A stretch of DNA of 64,000 bases from Aegilops tauschii subsp. strangulata. Its lineage: Eukaryota; Streptophyta; Magnoliopsida; Poales; Poaceae. Where the stretch lies: NCBI RefSeq assembly GCF_002575655.3, contig NC_053040.3:352785267-352849266 (forward strand), written 5' to 3'. This document shows, in pieces, positions 48,791-60,775 of this stretch. Under the pieces are notes generated by a model. That model saw nothing but the letters and a program-made list of their open reading frames with translations, ran no database searches and was not told the DNA's origin. Position 1 is the stretch's first letter. The number at the start of each line of letters is the position of its first letter. The translations under genes and the position numbers were made by a program.

Positions 48791-48879
48791 CTTTTTAGGT
48801 GTAATAAAAGGGTTTGCTGAGCGTAGTTTCTCGCTTCATGATGCGCTCACTTAGCACAAGGCTATGAGTGGGGTGAGCG

Positions 48880-49335
48880 CAACCGGAAGTAAATTTTGGA
48901 GTCAAAAGCACTATTTTTTCTCATGAAAGTAAATCTGTACCTACATGAGAAGTAAATATGTGCTTCTGATGTAAGAAAAAAAAACATATTTCTTTCCTTT
49001 TTCAGAGGCATAACTGTGCTTCTGGTGGAAGCAAATCTGTGCCTCCACGAGAAGCACAAATTTGCTACTTGTGAAAGAAAAAAACTTGTTTTTTTCGAGA
49101 GACACAATAGTGCTCTCCAGGAAGCAAAATTTGTGCCTCCATGAGACACACATATGTTATAAAAGCTTTTTTTTCTTTGCCAAGAGGCACAATTGTGCTT
49201 CTCGCGTAGGAAAATCTGTGTCTCCACGAGAAGCAAATCTATACTTTCACAGAAGAAAAAACCCCGCATTTTTTCATTTCTGTGAGACATATTTGTGCAT
49301 CTTGTGGAAGCAAAACACACACACACACACACAAA
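48880..49335. repeat. Degenerate repeat field 2 (GTGCCTCCACGAGAAGCA-type)
   Basis: Repeated units contain AAATCTGTGCCTCCACGAGA or close variants followed by A-rich spacers, for example near 49034 and 49208. Long frames through it encode repeated Cys/Ser/His words and reflect the repeat, not a gene. Confidence 0.75.
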
Positions 49336-49689
49336 TCACGCAGAAATCCCCAAAACTTAGGAAAACCCGGACGAAAAACCAAAAAAAGGAAAAAAATCAT
49401 CTAAAAGCCAAAGACGCTTGAAAAAAATATCCCGAGAAAGCGCACAGCACCACTTGACGCGCTCTCAATCCACCGAAGTGACCCTTGCGGGGCTCCCGGA
49501 AGGGGAGCTCCTATGCAGCGCTGCATGCGCCAGCTCCACTAGCTGGCGCTCATAGCCGCCTGCTCGTGGGCCGACCCATGTGGCGAGCGCTTCATCGCTT
49601 CATCGATCGCCACGCTTGGTCACTCGCTCGAGCCTTGTTTCACCTGTTGGTAGAAAAAAAGAGCGTTGTTTCACCTCCGTTGAATTTTA

Positions 49690-50215
49690 AAAAAAGAAAA
49701 ATATAAATGTAAAAATTGCAAAAGTGAAAATTTCGACATATAAAAAATGTTTATGATTTTAAATAGGTTCAACGAATTTCAAAAAAGTTAGTTGAATTTA
49801 GAAAGAAAACTCCTCGATTTTGCTAAAGGTTTATTGAATTTGGGAAACAAACTCCTCAATTTTGAAAAAAGTTCATCGAACTTAAAAAGGAGTTCATCAA
49901 TTTTGAAAAAAGTTCATCGATTCTAAAAAAAGTTCATCCATTTTGAAAGAAATTAATCGATATTACAAAAAGTTCATCTGTTTAAAAAAAAGTTCACAAA
50001 TCTAGAAAGAAGTTCATCAATTTTGAAAATGGTTAATCAGATTTGAAAAAAGTTCAATTTGTGAAAAATCATCAGATTTGAAAAAAAGTTTATCAATTTT
50101 CAAAAAAAAATTGCCAAAAAGTTTTATTGATTTTGAAAAAAGTTAATCGAATTGGCATTCAAATTGGAAAATTTTCATCAATTTAAAAAATCTATTTATT
50201 GGAGAAAAGATCACG
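49690..50215. repeat. A/T-rich degenerate field 3 (TTTGAAAAAAGTTCATC-type)
   Basis: More than a dozen copies of GAAAAAAGTTCATC(A/G) variants occur with a loose spacing of about 22 bases. Confidence 0.8.
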
Positions 50216-50509
50216 AATTTAAGAAAAGAAAATAGAAATATGAAAAAAAGAAAAAGAAAAAACATGGAAAACATACGGGGGCATTTCCTATACATACAAA
50301 TATATAACATGAAGTAGGTATTCATAAAGCAACGAGGTGGCGTAGTTGCTCTCCGAAAAACCTATTTGCTGCACTTTACGTTCTATCTACCATTTTTGGT
50401 AACCCTGTAGAAGGTTCTTAAACCGTGTCTTTTTCTTTTGGTTTCTTTTTACCTGGTTTTTTTTGTTTATGTTTTTTTAGTTTTTATTTTTATTTTTTCA
50501 ATGAGTGCA

Positions 50510-51050
50510 CATTTTTAAGTAAATTCAAATTTCTCGATTTTTTCTGATTTTTTTTTAAAATTTTGATTTTCTTCATCCCTTCTTCTAAAAAATGTGCAAA
50601 ATCTTCAAAAATTGTTTGGAAATTTCAAATTTTAGTCATGTTCTTCTAAAAATATTCGCCTTTAGGAAAATTAGAATTTCAAAATTGTGTTCACTTTTTG
50701 CAAAAAAAATCAAAATATTCAGAAAAAGCCACGATTTCAAAATTTGTTTGCTTTTTCCAAAAACTGTTTTAGATTTTCGAAATTTTGTTCTTGTTTTCCA
50801 AAATAGATCATGTTTTTAAAATTCAAAAATTGTGATTTTGTTCTCTTTTCCCAAACAATGTTCAAAATCATTATGTTTGTTCAAAAATGTCAAAAAATCT
50901 TCAAAAATATGTTTAGAATTTCATATTTTGTTTGTTATTTGAACATATTTATTGAAATTTCAATTTCTCCATGTTTTCCAAATTGAGCACGTTCTTAAAA
51001 AATGTCTGGAATTTTAACATTTTGTTCAATTTTTTCAAGAAATATCTGAA
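50510..51050. repeat. A/T-rich degenerate field 4 (TTCAAAATTTTGTTC-type)
   Basis: Loose repeats of TTTTCCAAA, TTCAAAATTTTG and TGTTC words, roughly the complement style of field 3. No coding content. Confidence 0.7.
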
Positions 51051-51059
51051 ACATGCTGC

Positions 51060-51470
51060 ACTGCAGCGGGACAACATGACTCCACCGTACGTTGCTACAG
51101 TCCGCGCGGTGTTTTACCTCCCGCTACAATCTTCTATAGGCCGCTGCTAATGAGTCGCCGCAGTCGGGTCGCACCTATGCACCCGACTGTTGTTGGACGC
51201 ATCGAACGGTGCATAGGAGGTACCTAGATGGTGGCATATCAACGTTGGCCGCTCATTAGGAAACAATGACATCTCCTATTTGGCGCCTATAGCGTCCTTA
51301 ATGGAAGAACGATGCAAGGCACATACCCTATTCTCTTCGCTAGATTTTGTGGGTCATCCCATCTAGAGATCATTTCCTGTGAAGCTGCCAACTGGTTTTG
51401 GGAAGCTTCCGCAGGCTTCCGGTCGGATATTTTTTTTCGTGCCCCGTTTCTAGCCCAGTTTTCGTCCAGT
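51060..51470. other. GC-balanced island between A/T-rich fields
   Basis: Ordinary-complexity DNA with no domain, between fields 4 and 5. Nothing else was recognised. Confidence 0.4.
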
Positions 51471-51479
51471 TTTTTTTTT

Positions 51480-51800
51480 CTATTTTTCTATTTTTATTTT
51501 AAAATTCATGAATATTTTTAAACTCATTGCTTTCAATTCAAATATGTGATCTTTAATTCCTGAATATTTTTCAAATCCGCGAACATTTTTCAGATAGGTT
51601 AATTTTTTCAAGTTTGTGAACTTTTCTCAAATCCATGAACATGTTTTCAAATCGGTAAACTTCTTTCAAATTTGTGAACTTTTTTTTAGATGCATGAACT
51701 ATTTTTTCAATTCATGACCATTTTCAAATCCGCATCATTTTTTCAAATGATGGAAAAATTCAAATCTATGATTTTTTTTTCAAATCCATGAACTTTTCAG
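51480..51800. repeat. A/T-rich degenerate field 5 (TTTCAAATCCATGAAC-type)
   Basis: About ten loose copies of TTTTCAAAT(C/T)C(A/G)TGAAC occur with a period near 25 bases. Confidence 0.75.
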
Positions 51801-52430
51801 TTGGTCAATAATTTTTGGGAAATGATTGCCATCGCCCGACGGATCCGCAATTTTTGTCTGCCGCCTTGCACGATCGACACGTGCCTTGTGGGCCCTCACA
51901 CGTCTCCTGGTCCTGAAACAACGCCCAACCATGCTTTCCTCTCTCTCGCTCGCATTATCTTCTTCCCCCGCTACAGATTAGGTCGAGGCGCTGACTACCG
52001 CACACACCTGACGGGCCAGCGTCCCTGCCGCCGGCGAGCAAGCTGGATGTCAGGTCTCCGTGGATCCCTCGCCGAGATTCGTTCGTCGGGCGCACTGGTG
52101 TGAGAGGGGCCAACTTCTGTAGCCCGACCACCGCTTGTTGTGGATCCCTCGTCGAGATCCGTCCACCGTCCCGACGGTGGTCGTCGTAGCCGAGCACCGC
52201 TGCCGGTAAGCTTCGCCGCTTGTAGGCCGTCGTCGCCGAGCGCCGCCGCAGGTCATCGTCATGAACGCATCCATGCCGGATCTCTGCCGCCAAACGCCTC
52301 CCGGCGACCAGATTAATGGATCCGGCGAAATCCGCCACGCTAGCGTGGAGCACCATCAACCTCACCGCCGTTCTGGCACCACCAGAGTTGGCAGCAGCCA
52401 CATCACGACGATGTACGTCCACGTTCATTG
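51801..52430. other. GC-rich stretch with overlapping frames, no domain
   Basis: Long frames occur on both strands (100 codons plus, 211 codons minus) because stop codons are rare in GC-rich DNA. They carry no recognised motif. It repeats TGTGGATCCCTCG(T/C)CGAGAT near 52062 and 52139. Confidence 0.4.
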
Positions 52431-52434
52431 CAAG

Positions 52435-53105
52435 TTTCTGCAACAACAACGTTGTTGCGGAACGGCAACGGCGTGTTAGTGTGCGATATGGCCGCAGAGT
52501 TACTGCAATTTTGGTAACAAATATGTGTTTGCAATTTTTGCAACAAGAGTTTTGTTGCAGGAAATTAGAGAAGAATAGGTTTTGCAACAAACGACTTGCT
52601 GCAGAAAATCTCTATCTCTACTACTTAAAAAGAACGTAAGGTTCCCATTTCACCTTTCTTCTCACCACCACTTCGTCCAACCTTCCACGTATATGATAAT
52701 CAATTACCTTAATTTACTTACCTTCTGAACCAATTCCATTTTAATTTACCTACCAAACTTCTAATCAAAATATAAGGTAATTCACGGTCAAAATTTGATG
52801 AACATTTATTTACACAATCGCATTATTATTGACAGGTAAATCACAAGTTAACGTACTAGAATATTTATATCCCGTTGCAACGCACGGGCATTGTTCTAGT
52901 AGAAAAAAAGGTTTCATAACAAAGATCTGTAATTTTTGCAACAAAAGTTTTGTTGCACAAAACTAGAGAAGAATATGTTTTGCAACAAAGGACTTGTTGC
53001 AGGAAATTAGAAAAAAAAAGATTTCGCAACAAAGGTCTTGTTGCAAAAAATTAGTCAAGGATTAGTTTTGCAACAAAAGCATTGTTTCAGGAAATTAGAG
53101 AAGAG
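52435..53105. repeat. GCAACAA...TTGTTGC palindromic repeat field
   Basis: About ten units follow the scheme TTTTGCAACAAAnnnnTTGTTGCAGGAAATTAGAGAAGA. Each unit holds a short inverted repeat (GCAACAA / TTGTTGC). The field is interrupted by the insertion at 52609-52899 and resumes in register. Confidence 0.8.
52609..52899 (+). mobile_element. Small Helitron-like element (291 bp)
   Basis: It starts TCTCTATCTCTACTACTTAA and ends CGTTGCAACGCACGGGCATT then GTTCTAG, with A to the left (52608) and T to the right (52900). This fits Helitron rules: 5' TC, 3' CTRR, insertion between A and T, no target duplication. Removing it rejoins the surrounding unit to GCAGAAAATAGAAAAA, close to the local consensus. 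It is non-coding. Confidence 0.75.
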
Positions 53106-53537
53106 GGATTGAGGGCTCATGTCACTTAATCGGACGGCTCGCGAGGCGGCGGATCTTTTTAAAAGATCCGCCAGCCGACGCGTAGCATGCCCCATATTTT
53201 TTTCAAAATCGATGAACTTTTTCGAGTCAGGAACTTTTTTCGGATTCATGACTTCTTTTGAAACTATGAACATTTTAAAAAATTAACAAAAACAAATCAA
53301 TGTTTTTTTTCTTCCAAAAGTCAATGGTCAACGGTTAACAATCGACCAGGTCAAGCACAAAGAGCGACCAGATGCGTGCACTTGAGAAGCTAGCTGCACA
53401 CTCGCATAGCTGGGCCGACCCACGCAAGGGGTCGGGCGAGCGCTGCCTTGCTACCTGGCACAATGAGTGTCAACTAGAAGCTCTCTGAGAGAATTTCAGA
53501 GAATCTCCTCGGGATATGGCTCGTCTATAAGTTACTA
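53106..53537. other. Intergenic DNA
   Basis: Includes a short inverted repeat GGCGGATCTTTTTAAAAGATCCGCC near 53143-53167 and a small A/T-rich field (53190-53300). No gene was seen. Confidence 0.5.
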
Positions 53538-53860
53538 CTCCCTCCTTTCCGGTTTATAGGGCTTATCTCAAAATTTTAGTTTTTTCATTTTATAAGGCTC
53601 AATTTGGTTGTTCCTCATCATAAGTTCAGATTCCAAGGTGCATTAAATCATTGCATGCAAGTATTAAGAGAAAATTGACCAATGCATGTACTTTATGTAT
53701 GCATGCATTGCAATTAATGCATTGGTAAACATATTTTTTTGAGAAAAACAAAAGCATTAATTGGGTGCTTTTGCAAACTACAAAAAGTATTCCACCACTC
53801 ACCATCTACCTTAGTTGGTGAGATTTTTGAATTGAGCCCTATAAACCGGAAAGGAGGGAG
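53538..53860. mobile_element. Stowaway-type MITE (323 bp)
   Basis: Ends CTCCCTCCTTTCCGGTTTAT and its complement, with TA at 53536-53537 and 53861-53862. It is longer than classic Stowaway copies. Confidence 0.9.
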
Positions 53861-54000
53861 TATGTCCGCTCAAAATGTATCACTCCCTTCGTTCGGCTGC
53901 GCGGAGTGTTCACCTAACTTAGTGGAACACTGATGGGTTAGGTTGTTAGATTGCAATTGGAATGTGGCGGCCGGTCGACCTGCTTGCTCTTGCAAAAGTT

Positions 54001-55625
54001 GTTGGAATTCCCCCAAGTGTAAGGGTACAACAGAACGGTAGCAAATATTTCCCTCGGTTAGAGAACCAATGTTATCAATCTAGTAGGAGTCCCCCAAACT
54101 AAAAAAGTAAGTAGCACCTACACACACGACACAAACACACTTGACCCCCAACACGGTAAGAGGGTTGTCAATCCCCTTGTCTTGCTAGTTGTAAGATTAA
54201 ACTGCAAGTGATAGAGAGAGTTGATAGCAATGTAACATGATAAAACAGTAGCAATTGTGTACAAGAATTCAATAATAAAGAATAGATCGAAGGGGCATAG
54301 GTTCATTAGTGACATCTCTTTCAAAAACAGGCAGATGGCATGGTAAAAAATTATAGTTGGGCAGCGATTAAATTGCAATATTTGTATTTATGACTATGAT
54401 CATTCATGGTATAATCTCATATAGGTATTAAGTCTTTGATAAGTAGACCATTAATCCAACTGCATCTACTACTGATACTCCACACCAAAAGCACTATCCA
54501 GCATGCATCTCAAGGTATTAAGTTTGCAAGAAAGAAGAAATAGAGTATCACAATAAGCAAGGTGACATGATGTAGAAATATGACAAAACCCCATCATTTT
54601 ACCCTTTGCGACAACAATACAACACGTGTCTTAGCCCTTATTATCACTGGGTTAGATCATCGCAAGATTGAACCCACTACAAAGTACCACTCTCTCTGAA
54701 GAAAAACCCATCGAACTTGCTAAAGAAGATAAATAGATCGAAGAGCATGCAAAGCAAATTAATTATACAACAATAAAACCTCAAAAGATCTAATTGATTT
54801 CAATGAACAATCTAATCATAAAGTGACAATTCAGCATATCCCAACAAACACACCATAGACTACATCAAGTTGATCTCAATCATGTGAGGAAGCTCAAGGG
54901 AACATGGTATTAAAGATCCAAAAGAGAGGCAGAAAGCCATCTGGCTACTGCTATGGATCCTCAAGTCGTAATGAAACTACTCACACATCATCATGGAAGC
55001 ATCAAGGTTGATGAACAAGACTCCGGCAATGGATTTCCCCTCCGACAGAGCTCCGGAATAAGCCTCCAGATTGGATCTTCATGAAACAGAACTTGCAATG
55101 ATTCAAATGATACACCAAAGGATCCACTAGGGTTCTTGATGTTGCAGATGATAAGGATGTGGATGATGATAGTGGTGATGAAGTTGTCCCCCTCGGTGGG
55201 AAGGATCACCTTCTTCTCCTTGTCAATCCCTCCTTTGGAGGCTAGGGTCCTGCCTTCTGGATGAGTTTTTAGTGTCTCTGGGCGTCCGATCCACGATCCG
55301 ATTCGACAGGTGGAAATAGTCGATCTGGTGGTGGCGGCTGCACACCATACTACCGCTCATACGGGCGCACGCGGTCGTATGGAACACCTTCTTTTGCCCT
55401 GGAAGCGCGGCGATGGTTGTTTCTTTGGCTTTCTTGCTTGGTTCTTTTATGGTAGGAGATTATCACCTTATATATGTGATTCCACTACCATTTCCAATAA
55501 TTTCTTCCATCAAATGATGATTGGTCCAAAAGACATTACCTGAGGGATTATCAACAGAAAGAGGTGCGCGAACACGGTAAAATTCCACAAAGCCTACCAA
55601 GTAGGCACATAAATTGGACTCGTCA
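54001..55625 (-). repeat. 3' LTR of the Gypsy-type element
   Basis: TG...CA ends: plus strand TGTTGGAATTCCCCCAAGTG at 54001 and CTCGTCA ending at 55625. Adjacent, the minus strand reads AAGCTTTGGGGAGT, a good polypurine tract, which fixes orientation and the inner edge. Confidence 0.75.
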
Positions 55626-56448
55626 ACTCCCCAAAGCTTAAGTCTTGCTCGTCCCCGATCAAGTACCGTAGCTTGTAAAGAACAAGGTCAACCTTGTTTT
55701 TATGAGATACAGATATGAAAAAGACATGATTCCATCACTGTTTTAAAGGAACAATTAAGCATAAAAGGTTTATGACAAATGATAGCTCATCCTTACTACG
55801 AAAATGGTCATGCAGGCATCCACATTTTGTCACTCAATTTTTTTGTGGACAGGTAACAACTTCATACCCTAGTTCATCGTTGTTTCAACCAGGCAAGCAG
55901 TTATACTTTTCCTATTTTTCTTTTGGAGATTCCATATTCTTTAAGTGATTTAGTCACCTTTCACCGAGACATGTTGAAGGCTCATTTCACTCTTTGTATG
56001 ACATGCAAGCCAAACATGAATCTCAGAAAGACTTATTTTATATCTTTAAGAGGATTAATTTCACTGCTTGCCCTTTTGTAAGTTGAACCTTCAATGAGCT
56101 AGCATATATAGTTATTTCATCTCTTTTCAAAAACTTAACAATTGCAATGTGGAGCACTTATAATTATCATGCAAGTAATTATGTGCTACTATTTAAATCA
56201 CAACACTCATCACGTACATTCTCAAGTAAGCAGTAATGAGCTCACACATCATTATATCCATGTACTCATCGGAAAGGGTCATCCCTTATTCAAAAGGAAA
56301 ATTTGTATTTCAACCTTATTGAAAATAAAAATTTCTAGCCTAATCTTGCGGAAAAATAATGCAGAAAAGATAAAGATACAAGATGCACGTGAATCTCCCC
56401 CAAGCTTACAATCAAGCCGGGGAGATCCCGACACTATGCGTTATATGC

Positions 56449-57041
56449 TCACTCCTGGGTATCCTGGTAGGCAACAAAGATGCTCCTGAAATGCTTCCTC
56501 ATCTCCTCGATCACGGCTTGCTGATCAGCTACAACCTGGGCCAAAAACTCAAGTTGTGCAGTCTTTTGATTAAGAGCGTCAATCATAAGCCCGATCTTGT
56601 GAAGAAGACCATCGACCCTTGCTTCCAAATCTTTACTCATCAACCAGGAAGAGTCAATCCCATCTGCAATCATTCACACAAGCCTTCGAAACCTTCTCCA
56701 ATTCCCTGATCTTTTCCTTCATCTCCTCTGGGGGTAGGTGGTTCCTTTCCCCACTCAACTTGAGGGGGCCCTAAAGGAAATAACAGAATAGATCCACGGA
56801 TATTGAATTGGTAGGGATTAGGAGGATACTCATCTAGAGTGGTGTCGTCATCCCCTTCTTTTGCTTATTTCTCCAGCTTGATCTCCACTACCTCGACTTT
56901 TGCATCAAGGTCTTTCTTCTTCGGACGTGGTTCTTCCTTGAGGCTTAGCTTCCTCAACTCTTCCCATCCCGAGGGCACAACATCATCCAAGTTGGGGAAG
57001 GGGATGACGTGAGCACAGGTGGATGAGTTCTTGTTGTTCAT
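56449..57041 (-). pseudogene. Retroelement accessory/gag-adjacent frame with coiled coil, broken
   Basis: From ATG 57041 the frame reads MNNKNSSTCAHVIPFPNLDD and LRKLSLKEEPRPKKKDLDAK, then meets a stop (GEK-stop near 56862). Later pieces in other frames include KDLEARVDGLLHKIGLMIDA and LAQVVADQQAVIEEMRKHFR, a predicted coiled coil ending near 56449. I do not recognise the family. Position before the polypurine tract suggests a 3' accessory frame of the retrotransposon. At least two frame changes make it inactive. Confidence 0.45.
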
Positions 57042-57166
57042 GGCGGCGATCGTAATTGTTTTATGCGGCTACAAAGCTTTTTGGTGGAGATGGCAAGTAA
57101 AGGAGATGTGAGATTAGATGGTTTAGGGCTTAGACACGCCCTTCCCTTCTTATAAAGGTTAGGTTT

Positions 57167-58758
57167 TGAAAGGATCGAGAAGAGGGTTCTAGAGGGGGGT
57201 GATTAGACCCTTAACAAGTGAAAGTGACAGTTTTTAATTTCTTCAAGTTAAGTTTGAGTTTACCACAAGTTAAAGCACTCTCAATACATTTCAAGCAAGC
57301 ATGAGAAGAGTATATGCAGCGGAAAGAGTAAAGCATGCAAGTTGCAAGAAAGTAACGGGATGGGATTGGAGTTTGCAAACGCAATGGAGACAAAGAGATT
57401 TTTGGCGTGGTTCCGATAGGTGGTGCCATCGTACGTCCACGTTGATGGAGACTTCAACCCACGAAGGGTAACGGCTGCGCGAGTCCACGGAGGGCTCCAC
57501 CCATGAAGGGCCCACGAAGAAGCAACCTTGTCTATCCCACCATGGCCATTGCCCACGAAGGACTTGCCTCACTCGGGTAGATCTTCACGAAGTAGACGAT
57601 CTCCTTGCCCTTACAAACTTCTTGGTTCAACTCCACATCTTGACAGAGGCTCCCAAGCAACACCTAACCAATCTAGGAGACACCACTCTCCAAAAGCTAA
57701 TAGACGGTGTGTTGATGATGAACTCCTTGCTCTTGTGCTTCAAATGAAAGTCTCCCCAACACTCAACTCTCTCTCTATCTCTGAAATTTGGCTATGGTGC
57801 AAAGGTGATTTGAGTTGAAAGCAACTTGGGGAAGGCTAGAAATCAAGATTATTGTGGTAGGATTGGAATATCTTGATCTCAACGCATGAGTAGGTGGTTC
57901 TCTCTCAGAAAATGTATGGTGGAAGTGTAGGCACGTTTTGATGGCTCTCCCACAAATGGAGAAGGGGGTGGAGGGGTATATATAGCCTCCACACAAAATC
58001 CAACGGTTACACGCATTTGACTCATCTCAGTGGGACCGAATAGCTAAACTCGATGGCACCGATCTGTTCAAAAATGTGAATGTTAGGAATCTCGGTGGGA
58101 CCGACTGGAACAACTCGGTGGGACCGATGTGCTAGGGCTTAGGGCAAACATCATCTCGATGGCACCGATTGCATCAACTCGGTGAGACCGAAGTAAAGCA
58201 ATAAGACAACAGAGAATCTGTCAAGCCAACTCGGTGAGACCGATTGCATAACTCGGTGAGATCGAAATAAATGCAACAAGACACAGAGTGTTGGCAAGGC
58301 CATCTCGGTGAGACCGAGATCCGTATCGGTGAGACCGAACTATTAGGGTTTCTGGCTGTGGCTATGTCATATGAACTTGGTGGCGCCGGATAGAAAGAAT
58401 CGGTGGGGCCGAGTTGGAGTTTAGGATTTTGACATATTTGGATGGAGAAAGCGGCTGAGGGTTTTGGAGCAATATCACTAAGCATTTGAACAAGCAAGCC
58501 ATTAAACAACACCTCATCCCCTTTTAATAGTATTGGCTTTCCTATGGACTCAATGTGATCTTGGATCACTAAAATAAAGATGAAGAGTCTTGAATTTGCC
58601 AATATTTCTCCTTAGCATTTTGAAGGGGTTCCACATCCTCTTGTCCATGCCACGCCATTGTTGAACTTGTCTGAAATACACTAGATAGAGCAATTAGTCC
58701 AACAAGAAATATGTCGACATTAATTACCAAAATCACCCAGGGAGCACTTGTGCTTTCA
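57167..58758 (-). repeat. 3' LTR with TCGGTGAGACCGA-type repeats
   Basis: Ends TGAAAGGATCGAG and GTGCTTTCA; next to it the minus strand has CCAAAAAGGGGGAGAT, the polypurine tract. About twelve copies of CTCGGTGAGACCGA or variants lie in 58020-58420. Confidence 0.85.
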
Positions 58759-60775
58759 ATCTCCCCCTTTTTGGTAATTGATGACAACATACATCAAAGC
58801 TTTAAGTACATGCTATGAAGAGTAGTAAGCAAAGCTTTGGAGGAAACATGTAACATGCATAAACTCCCCCTACATGTATGCAACCATGTGAAGATAAGAT
58901 AGAAGAACATGTGAATGCATATTATGACAGAGTAAGCAATGAGTTACTTGTATCTTGGCTATATGCATCAGAAATAACAATGTGGTTGAGAAATGCACCT
59001 TCATGTTTATGAATCTCTCTTGCAAACAATATGTGCGATAGCAAGATATCATCATGCACATGAATGTGATGCATATACTTACCTTGTGGTTCATGAGTTG
59101 ACTTGTGAAGAAGTAGACTTGAGAAAACAAGGTTAGATAACACAAGACACTCCAAACAAGAAGAATTCAAGACCCACAAGAATACCAAGACTGGGATGAC
59201 ATGTAATAGGTGAGTACCACAGAGTGAGTACTTCATTCAGATATTGACATGTCCCCAAACATTTAAGGATTTGCAATAAGTTCCAAATATTTTTATCCCC
59301 TTAGGCATAGATCTTTCTCCCCCTGAATCTGATATTGGATACGGGAGAAGGTAGGGTGAGATAAGATCAGATAAGAAATAAATCAATTCAAATAGAGCAA
59401 AAAGAATCAATTATACTAACATGTCTTTCCCCTCTTAAAGACATGTGACTTCTCTCTTCTTGTTAACATGCATCTCTAGAAGAGCTTAGATGTGCTCTCT
59501 CTTTCTTTTGGTAAGTTTGTTAAGCTTTGATGTGCTCTCTCTCTCTCTCCACCTTTGACATCAATTTCCAAGAAGGGCAACTTCAGGAATATGAGTCAGG
59601 TAGATATGGTCCTTGAGAGTCACTACAAAGCAGCATGTAGCTTAAGATGCGTATAGAGGGAAGGAATCATTGAGTGGAGCTGAAGAAATAGGAAAATTAA
59701 AATGGCAAAATGTTTTCTCAATAGTGAAAACAGTGACGCTGATCTGTTTCAGTCGGTGACTCCGAGATAGTGGAGCCACTGAAGATGCTCATCGGTGAGA
59801 CCGAGTTAGTCTGTGTCGGTTGTACCAATGAACTGTGTACAAGGAAACCTTGCATTTCGGTCTAGCCGATGGGCTTGGATCGGTGAGACCGAGTTCAACG
59901 CAGAGGAAAATTTTGTCAACTCGCTCACTTGGCAAATGAAATTTCACAAGGATTTGCAAGGAATTAACATAAGGATTGCAATGAATTAACTATAGAAACT
60001 CAGACAAATGACAGAAAACAAAAGAGATCTAGATGAAGTTTTTTTAAGAAAAGAAGGGAAACACTGTAGTAAGAAGACATGCAATGGAAATACAAAGTAC
60101 AAAAGGAACACTAGAGAACTTCATCTAGAGATGGTCGGCGACAATGTCACCTATGTTAGAGTATATTGGCTTAGGAGTCAAGTGAGATCACTTGATATAG
60201 GTCATACTCATCGTTTAAGCTCAAAATGGGGTTACCATTTTCATTTAAGCATTTTGATGTATTCACACCTTGTTGAGTTGCTTTAACTCATGACTTGGAT
60301 TAAAGCTTCTCTAAGATGGAATGACATACCTTGGGTTGTGGTGTTGATCTTGATCATGTAGTTGAACTTATATTGGATGCTCAAGGTTGATGTAGTTGGG
60401 AGCACCCTTTGGATTTGAAGTTCATCTTCCTACATGGGTTAGTTTTGCAACGAAGAGCACTTGTGTATCCAAATTGATAATCATGAAACTTGATACCAAT
60501 TAAATTTTATATATTGAAATAGTTAAAGGATATGTTCAGTGAGTTCATGCTTCCTTGAATTCAACAACCAAACCATAGGAACTTGGTGATGTAGAAATTG
60601 CTCAAAATGTGAGTGACTTGCAATCTCATAGATTTAGGCTCATCCAAGTACCTACATGGGTTAGATAACATGCAAGGGTGCAAATATACATCCAAGACAA
60701 ATGATCATCATCATAAGAGAAATATCAAGGATTAGTCACAAAGGCTCATGCCTTGCATGTATCCAAATGGAATCT
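58759..60775 (-). other. Spacer between Copia pol and 3' LTR
   Basis: Long non-coding internal sequence, as seen in Maximus/SIRE-like elements. It has at least three more TCGGTGAGACCGA-type copies (59750-59895), matching those in the LTR. No envelope-like frame or other gene is recognisable. Confidence 0.6.

Larger units (their letters stand above)
54001..57166 (-). mobile_element. 3' part of a Gypsy-type LTR retrotransposon
   Basis: The 3' LTR (54001-55625) is followed rightward by untranslated internal sequence and a broken accessory frame, then cut at 57166 by a Copia LTR. Superfamily assignment rests on general resemblance only, since no pol domain lies within this piece. Confidence 0.6.

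Noticed and set aside
48862..49421. Cys/Ser-rich 119-156 codon frames on both strands
   Set aside because: They are translations of a degenerate tandem repeat.
51955..52590. 211-codon minus-strand frame
   Set aside because: GC-rich region where both strands are open; the N-terminal part reads into the GCAACAA repeat field.
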